Shown here: piece after piece, positions 56,385 to 64,000 of the stretch
How the letters are laid out: every line of letters starts with the position of its first letter
How positions within the stretch are numbered: position 1 is the stretch's first letter
Assembly (NCBI RefSeq): GCF_002563965.1
Contig: NZ_PDJF01000001.1
Coordinates: forward strand, 868,001-932,000
From: Corynebacterium renale
Lineage (GTDB): Bacteria > Actinomycetota > Actinomycetes > Mycobacteriales > Mycobacteriaceae
Direction: 5' to 3'
Length of the DNA stretch: 64,000 nucleotides
Translations under genes and position numbers: made by a program
Notes under the pieces: model-generated
Told to the model about the DNA's origin: nothing
The model's database searches: none
What the model saw: the letters and a program-made list of their open reading frames with translations, nothing else

Positions 56385-56760
56385 CGGGTTGCGTTTGGAT
56401 ATGTACACCGAATCGGCATGTCATCTTTTGTCGGCGGTGAAACCACAGGTGAACGCTAGGCTTACGAGCTAGCCTTAATATCCCAGGTCGCGCGTATCCG
56501 TGGCGTTGCAGGTGACCTGGGATATTAAGTCTGGCTGATAATTATGCAGATTTTCCGCATGCGTCGAGGGCACCGGCGCCTGTTCCGAAGGCCCAGCTAC
56601 ATCCTTGAGTGACGTTCTTGACTGGTAAACCTGATACGCCAGGTCGCGGAAAACCCGGCCCCAGCGGTATCTAGGCATATACAAGATGTCAGTCAAGGAT
56701 GTGCACCAAAAACGCGCGCCAGCCAAAAACGCCCGCCAGCCCGCTACGCCCACACGCTTA
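56385..56760. repeat. Fourth duplicated flank with A-type and decayed B-type hairpins (E5)
   Basis: At 56390-56470 the left and right flanks of the Fic-cassette site (TTGCGTTTGGATATGTACACC and GGCGGTGAAACC) are joined with the palindrome missing. An A-type hairpin (56474-56529) follows, then a GTCAAGGATG-flanked, partly decayed B-type hairpin (56630-56685). No gene in the region 56179-56771. Confidence 0.75.
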
Positions 56761-56771
56761 AACTTAAAACC
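56759..56771 (+). promoter_or_regulatory. Leaderless -10 box of small membrane protein
   Basis: TAAACT (56759-56764), 7 nt before ATG 56772. Confidence 0.45.
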
Positions 56772-57023
56772 ATGATGCAAAGAACGGCAGTGACATTATT
56801 CGGGCTGGGTCTCGTGGTCGCGGTGGCATCCCTGTTCTTGAGCACGAATCCGGCAGCAACGTTCATATTCTGGTGCGCATACACCGCCCTTTTCGCAGCT
56901 GCCACTGTGTGCGCGTTCCGTGCCCGCACCAAAGCGGTGGCCTGGCTGGCGCCCGCGTGCGCCGTCCTGATGTTCCCGCTGCTGTTCTTGGTGGCCTCGA
57001 TAGCGGAGAGCGCTGGGTTTTAG
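56772..57023 (+). CDS. Small hydrophobic membrane protein
   Basis: 83 residues, almost wholly hydrophobic, with three likely helices (about 5-23, 27-46 and 53-76) and a short basic loop (RARTKA). No recognisable motif. ATG 56772 sits at leaderless spacing from TAAACT; ATG 56775 is equally possible. It precedes glfT2 by 184 bp in the same direction. The function is unknown to me. Confidence 0.6.
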   Translation: MMQRTAVTLFGLGLVVAVASLFLSTNPAATFIFWCAYTALFAAATVCAFRARTKAVAWLAPACAVLMFPLLFLVASIAESAGF

Positions 57024-57207
57024 AACGTCGGAGATGGGGCCGGAGGGGCGTCGTCAAGCAGCCTGAAACCTTGTGAGCTTCCTGTCTTTCGCGGCCGGCC
57101 AGCGCGCCGGTGTTCGAACGTGTCGGGGGTAGGTATTACGCTTGTAGTCCAAGTATGTGCGCAGCTGAGTCTGCGCGTGAAATGCCTATCAGGGTGGAGG
57201 ATTATCC

Positions 57208-59253
57208 GTGAGTGCACAACCTGTGAGCACTGAAGACAAGAAGCAGTCTCAGGCGGTGGAGCAGCTGCAACGCCTGTTGCTGCCCAAGCGCGGTGAGCCT
57301 GCCGACGTACGCATGCTCTACTTGATGGAGTCCACATCCGCAGCGCACGAGCGCCTGGATATTCCGGATCGTTTCAGCGTCACCCTGCCCGCCGGCGCGG
57401 AGGTCAGCTTCGAAACCTACTTCAACGCGTTCCCCGCCTCCTACTGGAAGCGTTGGTCGCAGTTGGAGGAGGTCGTGCTCAAGCTTCACGTTGCTGGTCA
57501 GGCGCGTATCGACGTCTACCGTTCCCGCACCGACGGCGGCCGCATCGGAGTAGACAATGCCTTTGTGCAGGACGGGGATGTGGAGTTCGTCCTGCCGCTG
57601 AAGCCATTCGAAGATGGTGGCTGGTACTGGTTTGATGTCACGGCAGAGACCGAAGCAACCGTCAGCGAGGGCGGCTGGTTCGCAGCTCAGGAGCCTGGCC
57701 CGCAGACCATGCCGGACGGCACCCAGGTCGGTCCTTTTGAGAAGGCGGTCACGGTAGGTATCCCTACGTTTAACCGCCCAGCTGACGCCGTCGCTGCGCT
57801 GCAAGCCTTGGCATCCGATGAGGAAGTCGACGGCATCATCAAGGCGATGCTCATGCCCGACCAGGGCACCAAGCACCCTGCCGACGAGCCCGGCTACAAA
57901 GAAATCACCGAGCACTTCGGGGACCGTTTCTTCGAATACCGCCAGGGCAACCTGGGCGGGTCGGGCGGTTACTCGCGCATCATGTTCGAGGCCGTGGGGG
58001 AGAATACCCCGGAAACCCCATACATCCTGTACATGGATGACGACATCGCCATCGAACCGGACTCCGTCCTGCGCGCAGTCCAGGTGGCGCGCTACGCGAA
58101 GTCCCCGATTATCGTCGGCGGCCAAATGCTTAACCTGCTGGACCGCGCGGAACTGCGCACCATGGGCGAGGTCGTGGACCGCCACACTTTCATGTGGGCG
58201 CCGGCAGAACACTCCGGTTACGATCACAACTTCGCCGAACACCCCATGAACGATCTGGGCAAAGACCCGGACGGTGCCTGGATCCACTACCTGGGCGATT
58301 CTGGCCGTGACGTCCCGGCAAACTCCCGCAACATTCACCGACGCGTGGACGTGGATTACAACGGTTGGTGGATGTGCATGTTCCCGACGGTCGTCGCACA
58401 GCAAATCGGCCAGCCCCTTCCACTGTTCATCAAGTGGGATGACACCGAATACTCCCTGCGCGCGGGCGAGGCCGGCTTCCCGACGGCCACCTGGCCCGGC
58501 GTCGCGATCTGGCACATGAGCTGGGCGGACAAGGATGACGCCATCGACTGGCAAGCCTACTTCCATCTCCGCAACCGCCTCATCGTGGCGGCCATGTACC
58601 ACCACGGAAGCGCGGACGGCATCATCAAGACGCTGCAAAAGTCCACGTTCAAGCACCTCATGTGCATGGAATACTCGACCCTGCGCATCCAGATTGAAGC
58701 GATCAAGGACTTCTTGGCCGGCCCCGAGCAGCTCTTCGACATCCTCGAAAGCTCCCTACCGCGCATCCAAGCGATCCGCAAGGAATACCCGGATGCCCAA
58801 ATCCTGCCGAGTGCAACCGTGCTCCCGCAGCCATCGGGCGCGCCGGGCGTGCCAAAGAAGGACCTGCGTGGCCCAACCGCGAAGCTGCGTAAACTGCGCT
58901 GGCTGATCAAGGGCGTGCAGCATTCCCTCAAGCCCGCCGACGAACGCCACCACGAAGTCCCGCAGGCCAACCTGGCATTGCGCGAGGCCCGCTGGTTCAG
59001 CCTGTCGCGTCTCGACGGCGCTACCGTCACCACCGCCGACGGCACTGGTGTAGCGTTCCGCAAGCGCGACCGCGAACTCGCGAAGGAACTCCTGCAGGAA
59101 ACCCGTGCGGTGCACAAGGAACTTAAGGAACGCTTCGAAGAAATGAAGGGCCGCTACCGCGCCGCGATGCCGGAGCTGACCTCGCGTGAGTCGTGGGCCA
59201 GGATCTTCGACGCCCAGCATCAGGGCGCGAACCAAGCCCAGGAAGGGAAGTAG
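57208..59253 (+). CDS. glfT2: Galactofuranosyltransferase GlfT2
   Basis: 681 residues. Polymerises the galactan of arabinogalactan by adding alternating beta-(1-5) and beta-(1-6) galactofuranose from UDP-Galf. An N-terminal beta-barrel domain (about 30-170) precedes the GT-A domain: VTVGIPTFNR, the metal-binding YMDDDIAIEP (about 274), IKWDDTEYSLRAGE (catalytic Asp pair about 411) and WHMSWADKDD (His about 435). The C-terminal helical part ends in a charged coil. GTG 57208 has GGTGGAGG about 8 nt upstream. First gene of a tightly packed four-gene unit. Its usual partner glf is 41 kb away. Confidence 0.96.
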   Translation: MSAQPVSTEDKKQSQAVEQLQRLLLPKRGEPADVRMLYLMESTSAAHERLDIPDRFSVTLPAGAEVSFETYFNAFPASYWKRWSQLEEVVLKLHVAGQARIDVYRSRTDGGRIGVDNAFVQDGDVEFVLPLKPFEDGGWYWFDVTAETEATVSEGGWFAAQEPGPQTMPDGTQVGPFEKAVTVGIPTFNRPADAVAALQALASDEEVDGIIKAMLMPDQGTKHPADEPGYKEITEHFGDRFFEYRQGNLGGSGGYSRIMFEAVGENTPETPYILYMDDDIAIEPDSVLRAVQVARYAKSPIIVGGQMLNLLDRAELRTMGEVVDRHTFMWAPAEHSGYDHNFAEHPMNDLGKDPDGAWIHYLGDSGRDVPANSRNIHRRVDVDYNGWWMCMFPTVVAQQIGQPLPLFIKWDDTEYSLRAGEAGFPTATWPGVAIWHMSWADKDDAIDWQAYFHLRNRLIVAAMYHHGSADGIIKTLQKSTFKHLMCMEYSTLRIQIEAIKDFLAGPEQLFDILESSLPRIQAIRKEYPDAQILPSATVLPQPSGAPGVPKKDLRGPTAKLRKLRWLIKGVQHSLKPADERHHEVPQANLALREARWFSLSRLDGATVTTADGTGVAFRKRDRELAKELLQETRAVHKELKERFEEMKGRYRAAMPELTSRESWARIFDAQHQGANQAQEGK

Positions 59254-59757
59254 ATGGCCAACCTTGAAGTAAAAACGCTCCTTGCGCTGCAGGGAAGCGT
59301 CGGAAAGCTGCCGGGCGTATTGCCGGCGGCACGGGCCATGTCCTTCTTCGGCGAGCACGCCCTGGGCTGGATGGGCCTTGGCGCGGTTGGCGCGGTGGCG
59401 GATAAGCAGCGCCGCCGCGGTTGGATCAACGTTGCGGTCTCGGCGTTCATTTCACACGCCGCGTCCGTTGTGATTAAGCGCATTGTCCGACGCCCCCGCC
59501 CGCACGATCCGCGCATCGAAATTGGTGTGGGAACCCCCTCTAAGCTGTCGTTTCCTTCCTCCCACGCGACCAGTACCACGGCCGCATTAGTGGCGCTGAC
59601 CTACGTGGTGAAGAACCCGGCCCCGTTGGCTGGTGTGCCAGTGATGATGCTTTCCCGTATGGTTCTCGGAGTGCATTACCCCACGGACACCATCGCGGGG
59701 GCCGCCCTGGGTGCCGCAACGGCACTTGGTGTGGAGAAGTTGAACGGAAAGGCCTAA
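59254..59757 (+). CDS. PAP2-family phosphatase, probable decaprenylphosphoryl-5-phosphoribose phosphatase
   Basis: 167 residues with several helices. PAP2 motifs: KRIVRRPRP (KX6RP), FPSSHAT (PSSH variant) and SRMVLGVHYPTD (SRX5HX3D). Its position between glfT2 and ubiA matches mycobacterial Rv3807c, proposed to remove the 5-phosphate from decaprenylphosphoryl-phosphoribose on the way to the arabinose donor DPA. ATG follows the glfT2 stop codon without a gap. Confidence 0.85.
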   Translation: MANLEVKTLLALQGSVGKLPGVLPAARAMSFFGEHALGWMGLGAVGAVADKQRRRGWINVAVSAFISHAASVVIKRIVRRPRPHDPRIEIGVGTPSKLSFPSSHATSTTAALVALTYVVKNPAPLAGVPVMMLSRMVLGVHYPTDTIAGAALGAATALGVEKLNGKA

Positions 59758-59760
59758 ACG

Positions 59761-60753
59761 ATGTCCCAGCAGCATGGACCCGAGCAGAGCGTTTTCGAAT
59801 CCGAACCCCACACCCGGGGCGTGGATACGCCAAAGGACCGCAAGCCTCCGAAGAACCTCTTCGACGGCATGGTCAAGGCGATGCGCCCGAAGCAGTGGGT
59901 CAAGAATGTTTTGGTCGTGGCCGCCCCTGCAGCCGCGGGTACTGAAGCTCTCACGGATTCTAGGACGCTTCTCGACGTCGCCATCGCCTTCATTACCTTC
60001 TGCTTTGCAGCATCCTCGATCTACCTGATCAACGATGCCCGCGACGTCGAAGCCGACCGCGCACACCCCACGAAGCGTTTCCGCCCGATTGCCGCCGGTG
60101 TCCTGCCGGTGGGCCTGGCGTACGCGATGGCCGTTATCCTCATCGTCTTGGCAATTGGGCTGTCCTTCCTGGCCAGTTCCGGTTCGGGCCTGGCGATCGT
60201 CGTGGCCGTCTACATTGCTTTGCAGTTGGGCTACTGCTTCGGCTGGAAGCACCTGCCGGTGATTGATATTGCGCTCGTGTCCTCCGGGTTTATGCTGCGC
60301 GCGATGGCCGGTGGTGTGGCCGCGGGCATCACGCTGTCCCAGTGGTTCCTGCTGGTCATGGCGTTCGGGTCCCTATTCATGGCTGCTGGTAAGCGGTATT
60401 CGGAGCTGCTCCTCGCGCAGGCGACGGGTGCGAAAATCCGCAAGAGCCTCCAGGGGTATACGGACACGTACCTGCGTTTCGTGTGGACTTTGGCCGGCAC
60501 GGCCGTTGTCCTGACGTACGCACTGTGGGGCTTCGAGATGAGCAACACCGCGCACATTGACGGCCAGGCCGTCTGGTACCAGCTGTCCATGGTTCCGTTT
60601 ACCGTGGCCATCCTGCGCTACGCCCTCGACGTCGACCGCGGTGAAGGCGGCGCGCCCGACGAGCTGGCGTACTCCGACCGCGTCCTCCAGATCCTCGCAT
60701 TGGCCTGGGTGGCCTGCATGGCCATGGCCGTGTACGTCATCCCGGCCCTGTAA
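59761..60753 (+). CDS. ubiA: Decaprenyl-phosphate phosphoribosyltransferase (UbiA family)
   Basis: 330 residues: a ~40-residue polar N-terminus, then about nine helices. The prenyl-phosphate/Mg2+ motif is NDARDVEADR (Asn about residue 91), and the second Asp-rich site lies in the SSGFMLRAMAGG...AGKRYSE region. Catalyses transfer of phosphoribose from PRPP to decaprenyl phosphate, the first membrane step of DPA synthesis (Rv3806c equivalent). Only 3 bp separate it from the PAP2 stop. Confidence 0.93.
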   Translation: MSQQHGPEQSVFESEPHTRGVDTPKDRKPPKNLFDGMVKAMRPKQWVKNVLVVAAPAAAGTEALTDSRTLLDVAIAFITFCFAASSIYLINDARDVEADRAHPTKRFRPIAAGVLPVGLAYAMAVILIVLAIGLSFLASSGSGLAIVVAVYIALQLGYCFGWKHLPVIDIALVSSGFMLRAMAGGVAAGITLSQWFLLVMAFGSLFMAAGKRYSELLLAQATGAKIRKSLQGYTDTYLRFVWTLAGTAVVLTYALWGFEMSNTAHIDGQAVWYQLSMVPFTVAILRYALDVDRGEGGAPDELAYSDRVLQILALAWVACMAMAVYVIPAL

Positions 60754-60771
60754 ACACATCGTTTCGCACGT

Positions 60772-62553
60772 ATGACAGTTTCGGTTCCCGCACCCCGCCG
60801 GCGCACCCCCCAGCACACGCTGACCACCTGGATCAGCGTGCTGCTCGTGGGGGCATTCGCCGCTATCGGCGGGTGGGTGAACCGGTGGATGAGCGACGAC
60901 GGCCTCATCGTCCTGCGCACCGTACGCAACCTCATGGCCGGCAACGGCCCCACATTCAACGCCTACGAGAGGGTAGAGGCCAACACCTCAACCCTGTGGC
61001 AGTACCTGATTTGGGTCGGCGCGGAACTAACAGGAGTGCGCCTGGAGTCGGTGGCCCTGTGGCTGGCACTCGGGTTCACGGTTCTTGCCCTCATGATTGG
61101 CGCCTGGGCAACGTCCCGCTGGTACGGCGGGTGGGTGGCACCCTTCGGAGCACTGATTTACCTGGCGCTTCCGCCGGCTCGCGACTTCGCCACCTCCGGT
61201 CTGGAATGGGGGCTAGCCATCTTCTACCTGGCCGTCCTGTGGGCATTGTTGGGGCAGTGGGTGCGCGGCCAACACTCCGCGTGGATCTACGTCCTGGCGT
61301 TCTGGGGCGGACTCTCGTGGCTTATCCGGCCGGAGTTCGCGCTGTACGGCGGCATTGTGGGCCTGGCGCTCATCGTCGTGTACTTCCGCACACCAGGCCG
61401 GATCGGGCTGATCGCGCTCGCCGCGCTGCCCGTCCCGGCGGGGTACCAAATTTTCCGGATGGGTTACTACGGGCTGCTGACGCCACATACGGCCGTCGCA
61501 AAGTCTGCCGGGGAGACCGCGTGGGGTGCCGGCTGGGACTACGTCATGGACCTGCTCACCCCGTACGCCGGCTGGCTGATCGGGGCAGTAGCTATCGCGG
61601 TGGGGGTGTGGCTGTTCCTCCACGCCCGCTCCGTGCCCACCACGCTTGAACTCACCGACCGGCCCTGGCTGCGCACCCGCGCCGGCGTGACCACCATCCT
61701 CGTGGTGTGCGCACTGTTACACATCCTGTATATCATGCGCGTCGGCGGGGACTTCATGCACGGCCGCATGCTCCTGCTGCCAGTATTTTCCCTGCTCCTG
61801 CCCGTCATGGTGATCCCGGTTTACAGTGACGGCGTGCGCTGGGTAGGGGTTGTGGCCGTGGTCTTCGCCGTGGTGTGGGGTTCGATCGTGGCGGCCCGCG
61901 GATCGCAATGGGAAGATGACCTGAAGCCGGCGCACCTGGCTGTTGTCGACGAGCGTGGTTTCTGGACCATGTCCACAGGCCGCGAGGAAGGCGACCCGCC
62001 GAAGAATGCCGACGACTACTTAAGCACCCCCTCCATGCAGGACTTCCCCGAAACCATGGCCCGTGGCATGGCGAACAATGATGGCCAAGTCATGCAGGTC
62101 CGCTTCGGTGAGGATGAGTACACGTACTCGTGGATCACGATTCCGCGCGAGCCCGGCAACGACGCCCCCCTGACCGTATACATGCTCAACCTGGGCATGA
62201 TCGCCATGAACTCCCCGCTGGAGGCGCGCGTGCTGGACACCGTGGGTTTGGCTACCCCGCTGGCGGCCCGCCAACCCCGGATTGAGGGCGCGCGCATCGG
62301 GCACGATAAGTGGCTGCCGACGGAATACCAGTTGGCGGATTCGCCCGTCGATATGCAGCACCTGCCGGACTTTGTTGATGCGCAGGACGTGGCCGCAGCG
62401 CGGGTGGCTTTGCAGGATCCGGAGATTCAGGAATTGTTGAACTCCATCCGCGAACCGTTGACATGGGACCGCTTTGTGCGAAACATCAAGTTCTCGCTCA
62501 CTGGTGGCCGGACCCTCGAAATTTCTGAAGACCCCTACGACTACCTGCGATAG
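60772..62553 (+). CDS. aftB: Terminal beta-(1-2)-arabinofuranosyltransferase AftB
   Basis: 593 residues. A GT-C membrane enzyme with about nine or ten helices in the first ~390 residues and a C-terminal extracytoplasmic domain. The catalytic Asp pair D42-D43 lies in the first loop (MSDDGLIVLRT), followed by RNLMAGNGPTFNAYERVEANTS, diagnostic of AftB. Adds the terminal arabinofuranose of arabinogalactan from decaprenyl-phosphoarabinose. Order ubiA-aftB-mycolyltransferase is the same as in mycobacteria. Confidence 0.94.
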   Translation: MTVSVPAPRRRTPQHTLTTWISVLLVGAFAAIGGWVNRWMSDDGLIVLRTVRNLMAGNGPTFNAYERVEANTSTLWQYLIWVGAELTGVRLESVALWLALGFTVLALMIGAWATSRWYGGWVAPFGALIYLALPPARDFATSGLEWGLAIFYLAVLWALLGQWVRGQHSAWIYVLAFWGGLSWLIRPEFALYGGIVGLALIVVYFRTPGRIGLIALAALPVPAGYQIFRMGYYGLLTPHTAVAKSAGETAWGAGWDYVMDLLTPYAGWLIGAVAIAVGVWLFLHARSVPTTLELTDRPWLRTRAGVTTILVVCALLHILYIMRVGGDFMHGRMLLLPVFSLLLPVMVIPVYSDGVRWVGVVAVVFAVVWGSIVAARGSQWEDDLKPAHLAVVDERGFWTMSTGREEGDPPKNADDYLSTPSMQDFPETMARGMANNDGQVMQVRFGEDEYTYSWITIPREPGNDAPLTVYMLNLGMIAMNSPLEARVLDTVGLATPLAARQPRIEGARIGHDKWLPTEYQLADSPVDMQHLPDFVDAQDVAAARVALQDPEIQELLNSIREPLTWDRFVRNIKFSLTGGRTLEISEDPYDYLR

Positions 62554-62732
62554 GGCTCCTCACCAGCCGGCCGGCACGCGGCGAGGTTACGAGAAGGTCT
62601 CGGGAAGGTAACTTTTTAGTTTTAACCTGAGCAGATATGCGGTACACTGACGCGAGTATTATCCGCAGAGTTTTGTGCTCGAAATAAGCCGTACCATTGC
62701 AGGCGGCTCAGGAGCATAGCCAAAGGAGAATT
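62554..62732 (+). other. Intergenic region upstream of the mycolyltransferase
   Basis: Contains TTTTTAGTTTTAACCTGAGCAGATATGCGGTACACT, in which TACACT near 62642 may be a -10 box, and the ribosome binding site AAAGGAG at 62722. No gene seen. Confidence 0.4.
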
Positions 62733-63758
62733 ATGTCTTTCCTCAATGGTGTGCGCACCATGAGCCGCAAGGTTGTCGCGGCCATTACCGCAGTGGCAAC
62801 CGCGGGTGTCCTCATGGTCGCCGGCGGCGGTGTCGCATCGGCGGGCCCGCGTGACTGGCTGCGCCCGGACGCGACCGGCCACTGCGAGTGGGACCAGGTT
62901 GGTTTCTGGGTCCAGCGTTGCGACGTCTGGTCGGAGGCCACCGGCGCCAACATCACCGTGCAGATCCAGCCCGCACAGCGCGGCGGTAACGCGGGCCTCT
63001 ACCTGCTCGACGGTCTGCGCGCCACGAACCACTCCAGCGCATGGCTCGTTGATGTGAACGCAGCGGAAAAGTTCAAGGATCACAACATCACCCTGGTCAT
63101 GCCAGTCGGTGGCGCAGCATCCTTCTACGCTGACTGGGACTCCCCAGCGACGTACAACCTGCAGAACCCGGTGACCTACAAGTGGGAAACCTTCCTGACC
63201 AAGGAGCTGCCCGCCTACCTGGAGCAGCACTTCGGCGTTGCGCGCAACAATAACTCGATCGCCGGCCTGTCCATGGGTGGCACCGCCGCAATGAATTTGG
63301 CTGCGCAGCACCGCGACCAATTCCGCCAGGTCCTGTCCTACTCGGGCTACCTCACCATGACGCTGCCAGGTATGCAGACCGCACTGCGTCTTGCGCTTCT
63401 CGACGCCGGCGGCTTCAACGTCAACGCCATGTATGGATCGATCATCAACCCCCGTCGTTTCGAAAACGATCCTTTCCTGAACATGGAAGGTCTGCGCGGG
63501 GCTGACGTCTACGTCTCCGCCGCATCGGGCCTCCCGGCTCGTGAAGACGCGGGCATTCCTGCGAAGTACATCATTCCTGGCGCACTGCTGGAGCTCCTGT
63601 CGAACATCTCCACCAAGCTGTGGGCTGCCAAGGCCCGCGGTGCTGGTATCGGCGTGGAGACCAACTTCCCAGGTACCGGCGTCCACAACTGGAACCAGTT
63701 CGGTTACCAGCTGGACATCACCAAGGGCCGCATCCTTGACGTGATGAACGCCTGGTAA
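62733..63758 (+). CDS. Corynomycolyltransferase (antigen-85-like, Cmt/Myt family)
   Basis: 341 residues from ATG 62733 (AAAGGAG 5 nt upstream). Signal peptide about 1-37 (GGGVASA). The alpha/beta-hydrolase fold carries the nucleophile Ser170 in GLSMGGTAA, LVMPVGGAASFYADW with the oxyanion-side loop, and the catalytic His in VHNWNQFGYQL. Transfers corynomycolic acids between trehalose carriers and to arabinogalactan, outside the membrane. In this locus C. glutamicum carries cmt genes; I cannot tell which paralogue this is. Confidence 0.93.
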   Translation: MSFLNGVRTMSRKVVAAITAVATAGVLMVAGGGVASAGPRDWLRPDATGHCEWDQVGFWVQRCDVWSEATGANITVQIQPAQRGGNAGLYLLDGLRATNHSSAWLVDVNAAEKFKDHNITLVMPVGGAASFYADWDSPATYNLQNPVTYKWETFLTKELPAYLEQHFGVARNNNSIAGLSMGGTAAMNLAAQHRDQFRQVLSYSGYLTMTLPGMQTALRLALLDAGGFNVNAMYGSIINPRRFENDPFLNMEGLRGADVYVSAASGLPAREDAGIPAKYIIPGALLELLSNISTKLWAAKARGAGIGVETNFPGTGVHNWNQFGYQLDITKGRILDVMNAW

Positions 63759-63774
63759 TCCCAGCCTCGTACAG

Positions 63775-63796
63775 AAGCCACCCTTCGGGGTGGCTT
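63775..63796 (+). terminator. Rho-independent terminator
   Basis: AAGCCACCC / GGGTGGCTT with a TTCG tetraloop and a T-run. It ends the cell-wall cluster. Confidence 0.9.
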
Positions 63797-63821
63797 TTTT
63801 CGTTTGCCGATTGCAGCGCGT

Positions 63822-63908
63822 GATAGGAAAAAGACATTCTGCGGGTTAAATGACATTAAATTGCCAGGTGGATTTTCTCAGCCGGCCACAGAATGTCTTT
63901 TTCGTATC
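63822..63908. repeat. Long inverted repeat at right edge
   Basis: Arms 63822-63841 (GATAGGAAAAAGACATTCTG) and 63889-63908 (its complement with one change) around a 47-bp centre. The arm sequence recurs at 31915-31934. Beyond it, to 64000, I see no gene. Confidence 0.85.
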
Positions 63909-64000
63909 GTTGCCAAGCTCTTGCCTTCTGGGAATATCCCGGGATGTCGCTTAGCCTCCATTCTGCGCGGTAGTGCGGGGCCAACCTGCAGGTGAATTTT

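Overview
The window is a piece of a Corynebacterium chromosome (high GC, mycolic-acid-bearing actinobacterium). The decisive evidence is the arabinogalactan/mycolate set: UDP-galactopyranose mutase (Glf), galactofuranosyltransferase GlfT2, a PAP2 phosphatase, the UbiA-type decaprenyl-phosphate phosphoribosyltransferase, arabinofuranosyltransferase AftB and an antigen-85-like corynomycolyltransferase. A LytR-CpsA-Psr (LCP) protein next to pheA and many leaderless promoters (TANNNT six to eight bases before the start codon) also fit. The exact species cannot be named from the sequence.

Layout. 0-3.5 kb: the N-terminal 1,152 codons of a giant Rib/alpha-like repeat surface protein on the minus strand, running off the left edge. 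3.7-16.3 kb: conserved backbone with lcpB, a CPBP protease, pheA, a small metallopeptidase, a septum-formation-family protein, serS, an acyltransferase, a HAD phosphatase, a PGRP amidase, glf and a PAP2 phosphatase. 16.5-20.0 kb: an AT-richer island with a trypsin-like protease, an orphan HipB-like repressor, an RHH-YfbU protein and an Abi-like protein. 20.4-25.9 kb: the thiamin operon thiD/tenA-thiE-thiO-thiS-thiG-thiF behind a TPP riboswitch. 26-32 kb: two one-gene accessory cassettes (AlbA_2/ATPase-type regulator; AAA ATPase) separated by an LPXTG-protein remnant and an MFS transporter. 32.1-38.4 kb: a degenerate histidine-kinase paralogue, a DASS anion transporter, glycerate kinase, an acidic-tailed exported protein and a complete two-component system. 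39-53.8 kb: a PTS EIIC-like protein, TetR plus MFS efflux, exported surface proteins, a membrane acyltransferase-like protein, a second protease, a PLD-helicase-DUF3427/Nudix pair and an ascorbate-type PTS (EIIAB, EIIC). 53.8-56.7 kb: a Fic-protein cassette in a duplicated repeat region, and an excalibur protein. 57.2-63.8 kb: glfT2-PAP2-ubiA-aftB-mycolyltransferase, which resumes the cell-wall cluster that began with glf at 14.7 kb.

Three dispersed-repeat phenomena stand out. (1) Three unrelated single genes, each an enzyme domain plus a C-terminal winged helix, are bracketed by two direct copies of a gene-specific palindromic repeat. One copy sits just upstream of a leaderless -10 box and the other begins at, or within 8 bp of, the stop codon. 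(2) Mosaic intergenic elements up to about 600 bp long are built from two hairpin modules that share the core CCAGGTCGCG. (3) An 11-bp motif, GCTTMTCGACG, occurs at least 25 times exactly, in both orientations and in several reading frames. It is scattered over the backbone genes but absent from the putatively foreign ones.

How the genes work together. The backbone supplies envelope polymer synthesis (Glf, GlfT2, DPA-pathway enzymes, AftB, mycolyltransferase, LCP ligase) and turnover (PGRP amidase). The thi operon makes thiazole and joins it to HMP-PP under TPP control. The two-component system probably controls the adjacent anion transporter and glycerate kinase. The 41 kb between glf and glfT2 looks like an accumulation zone for accessory genes.
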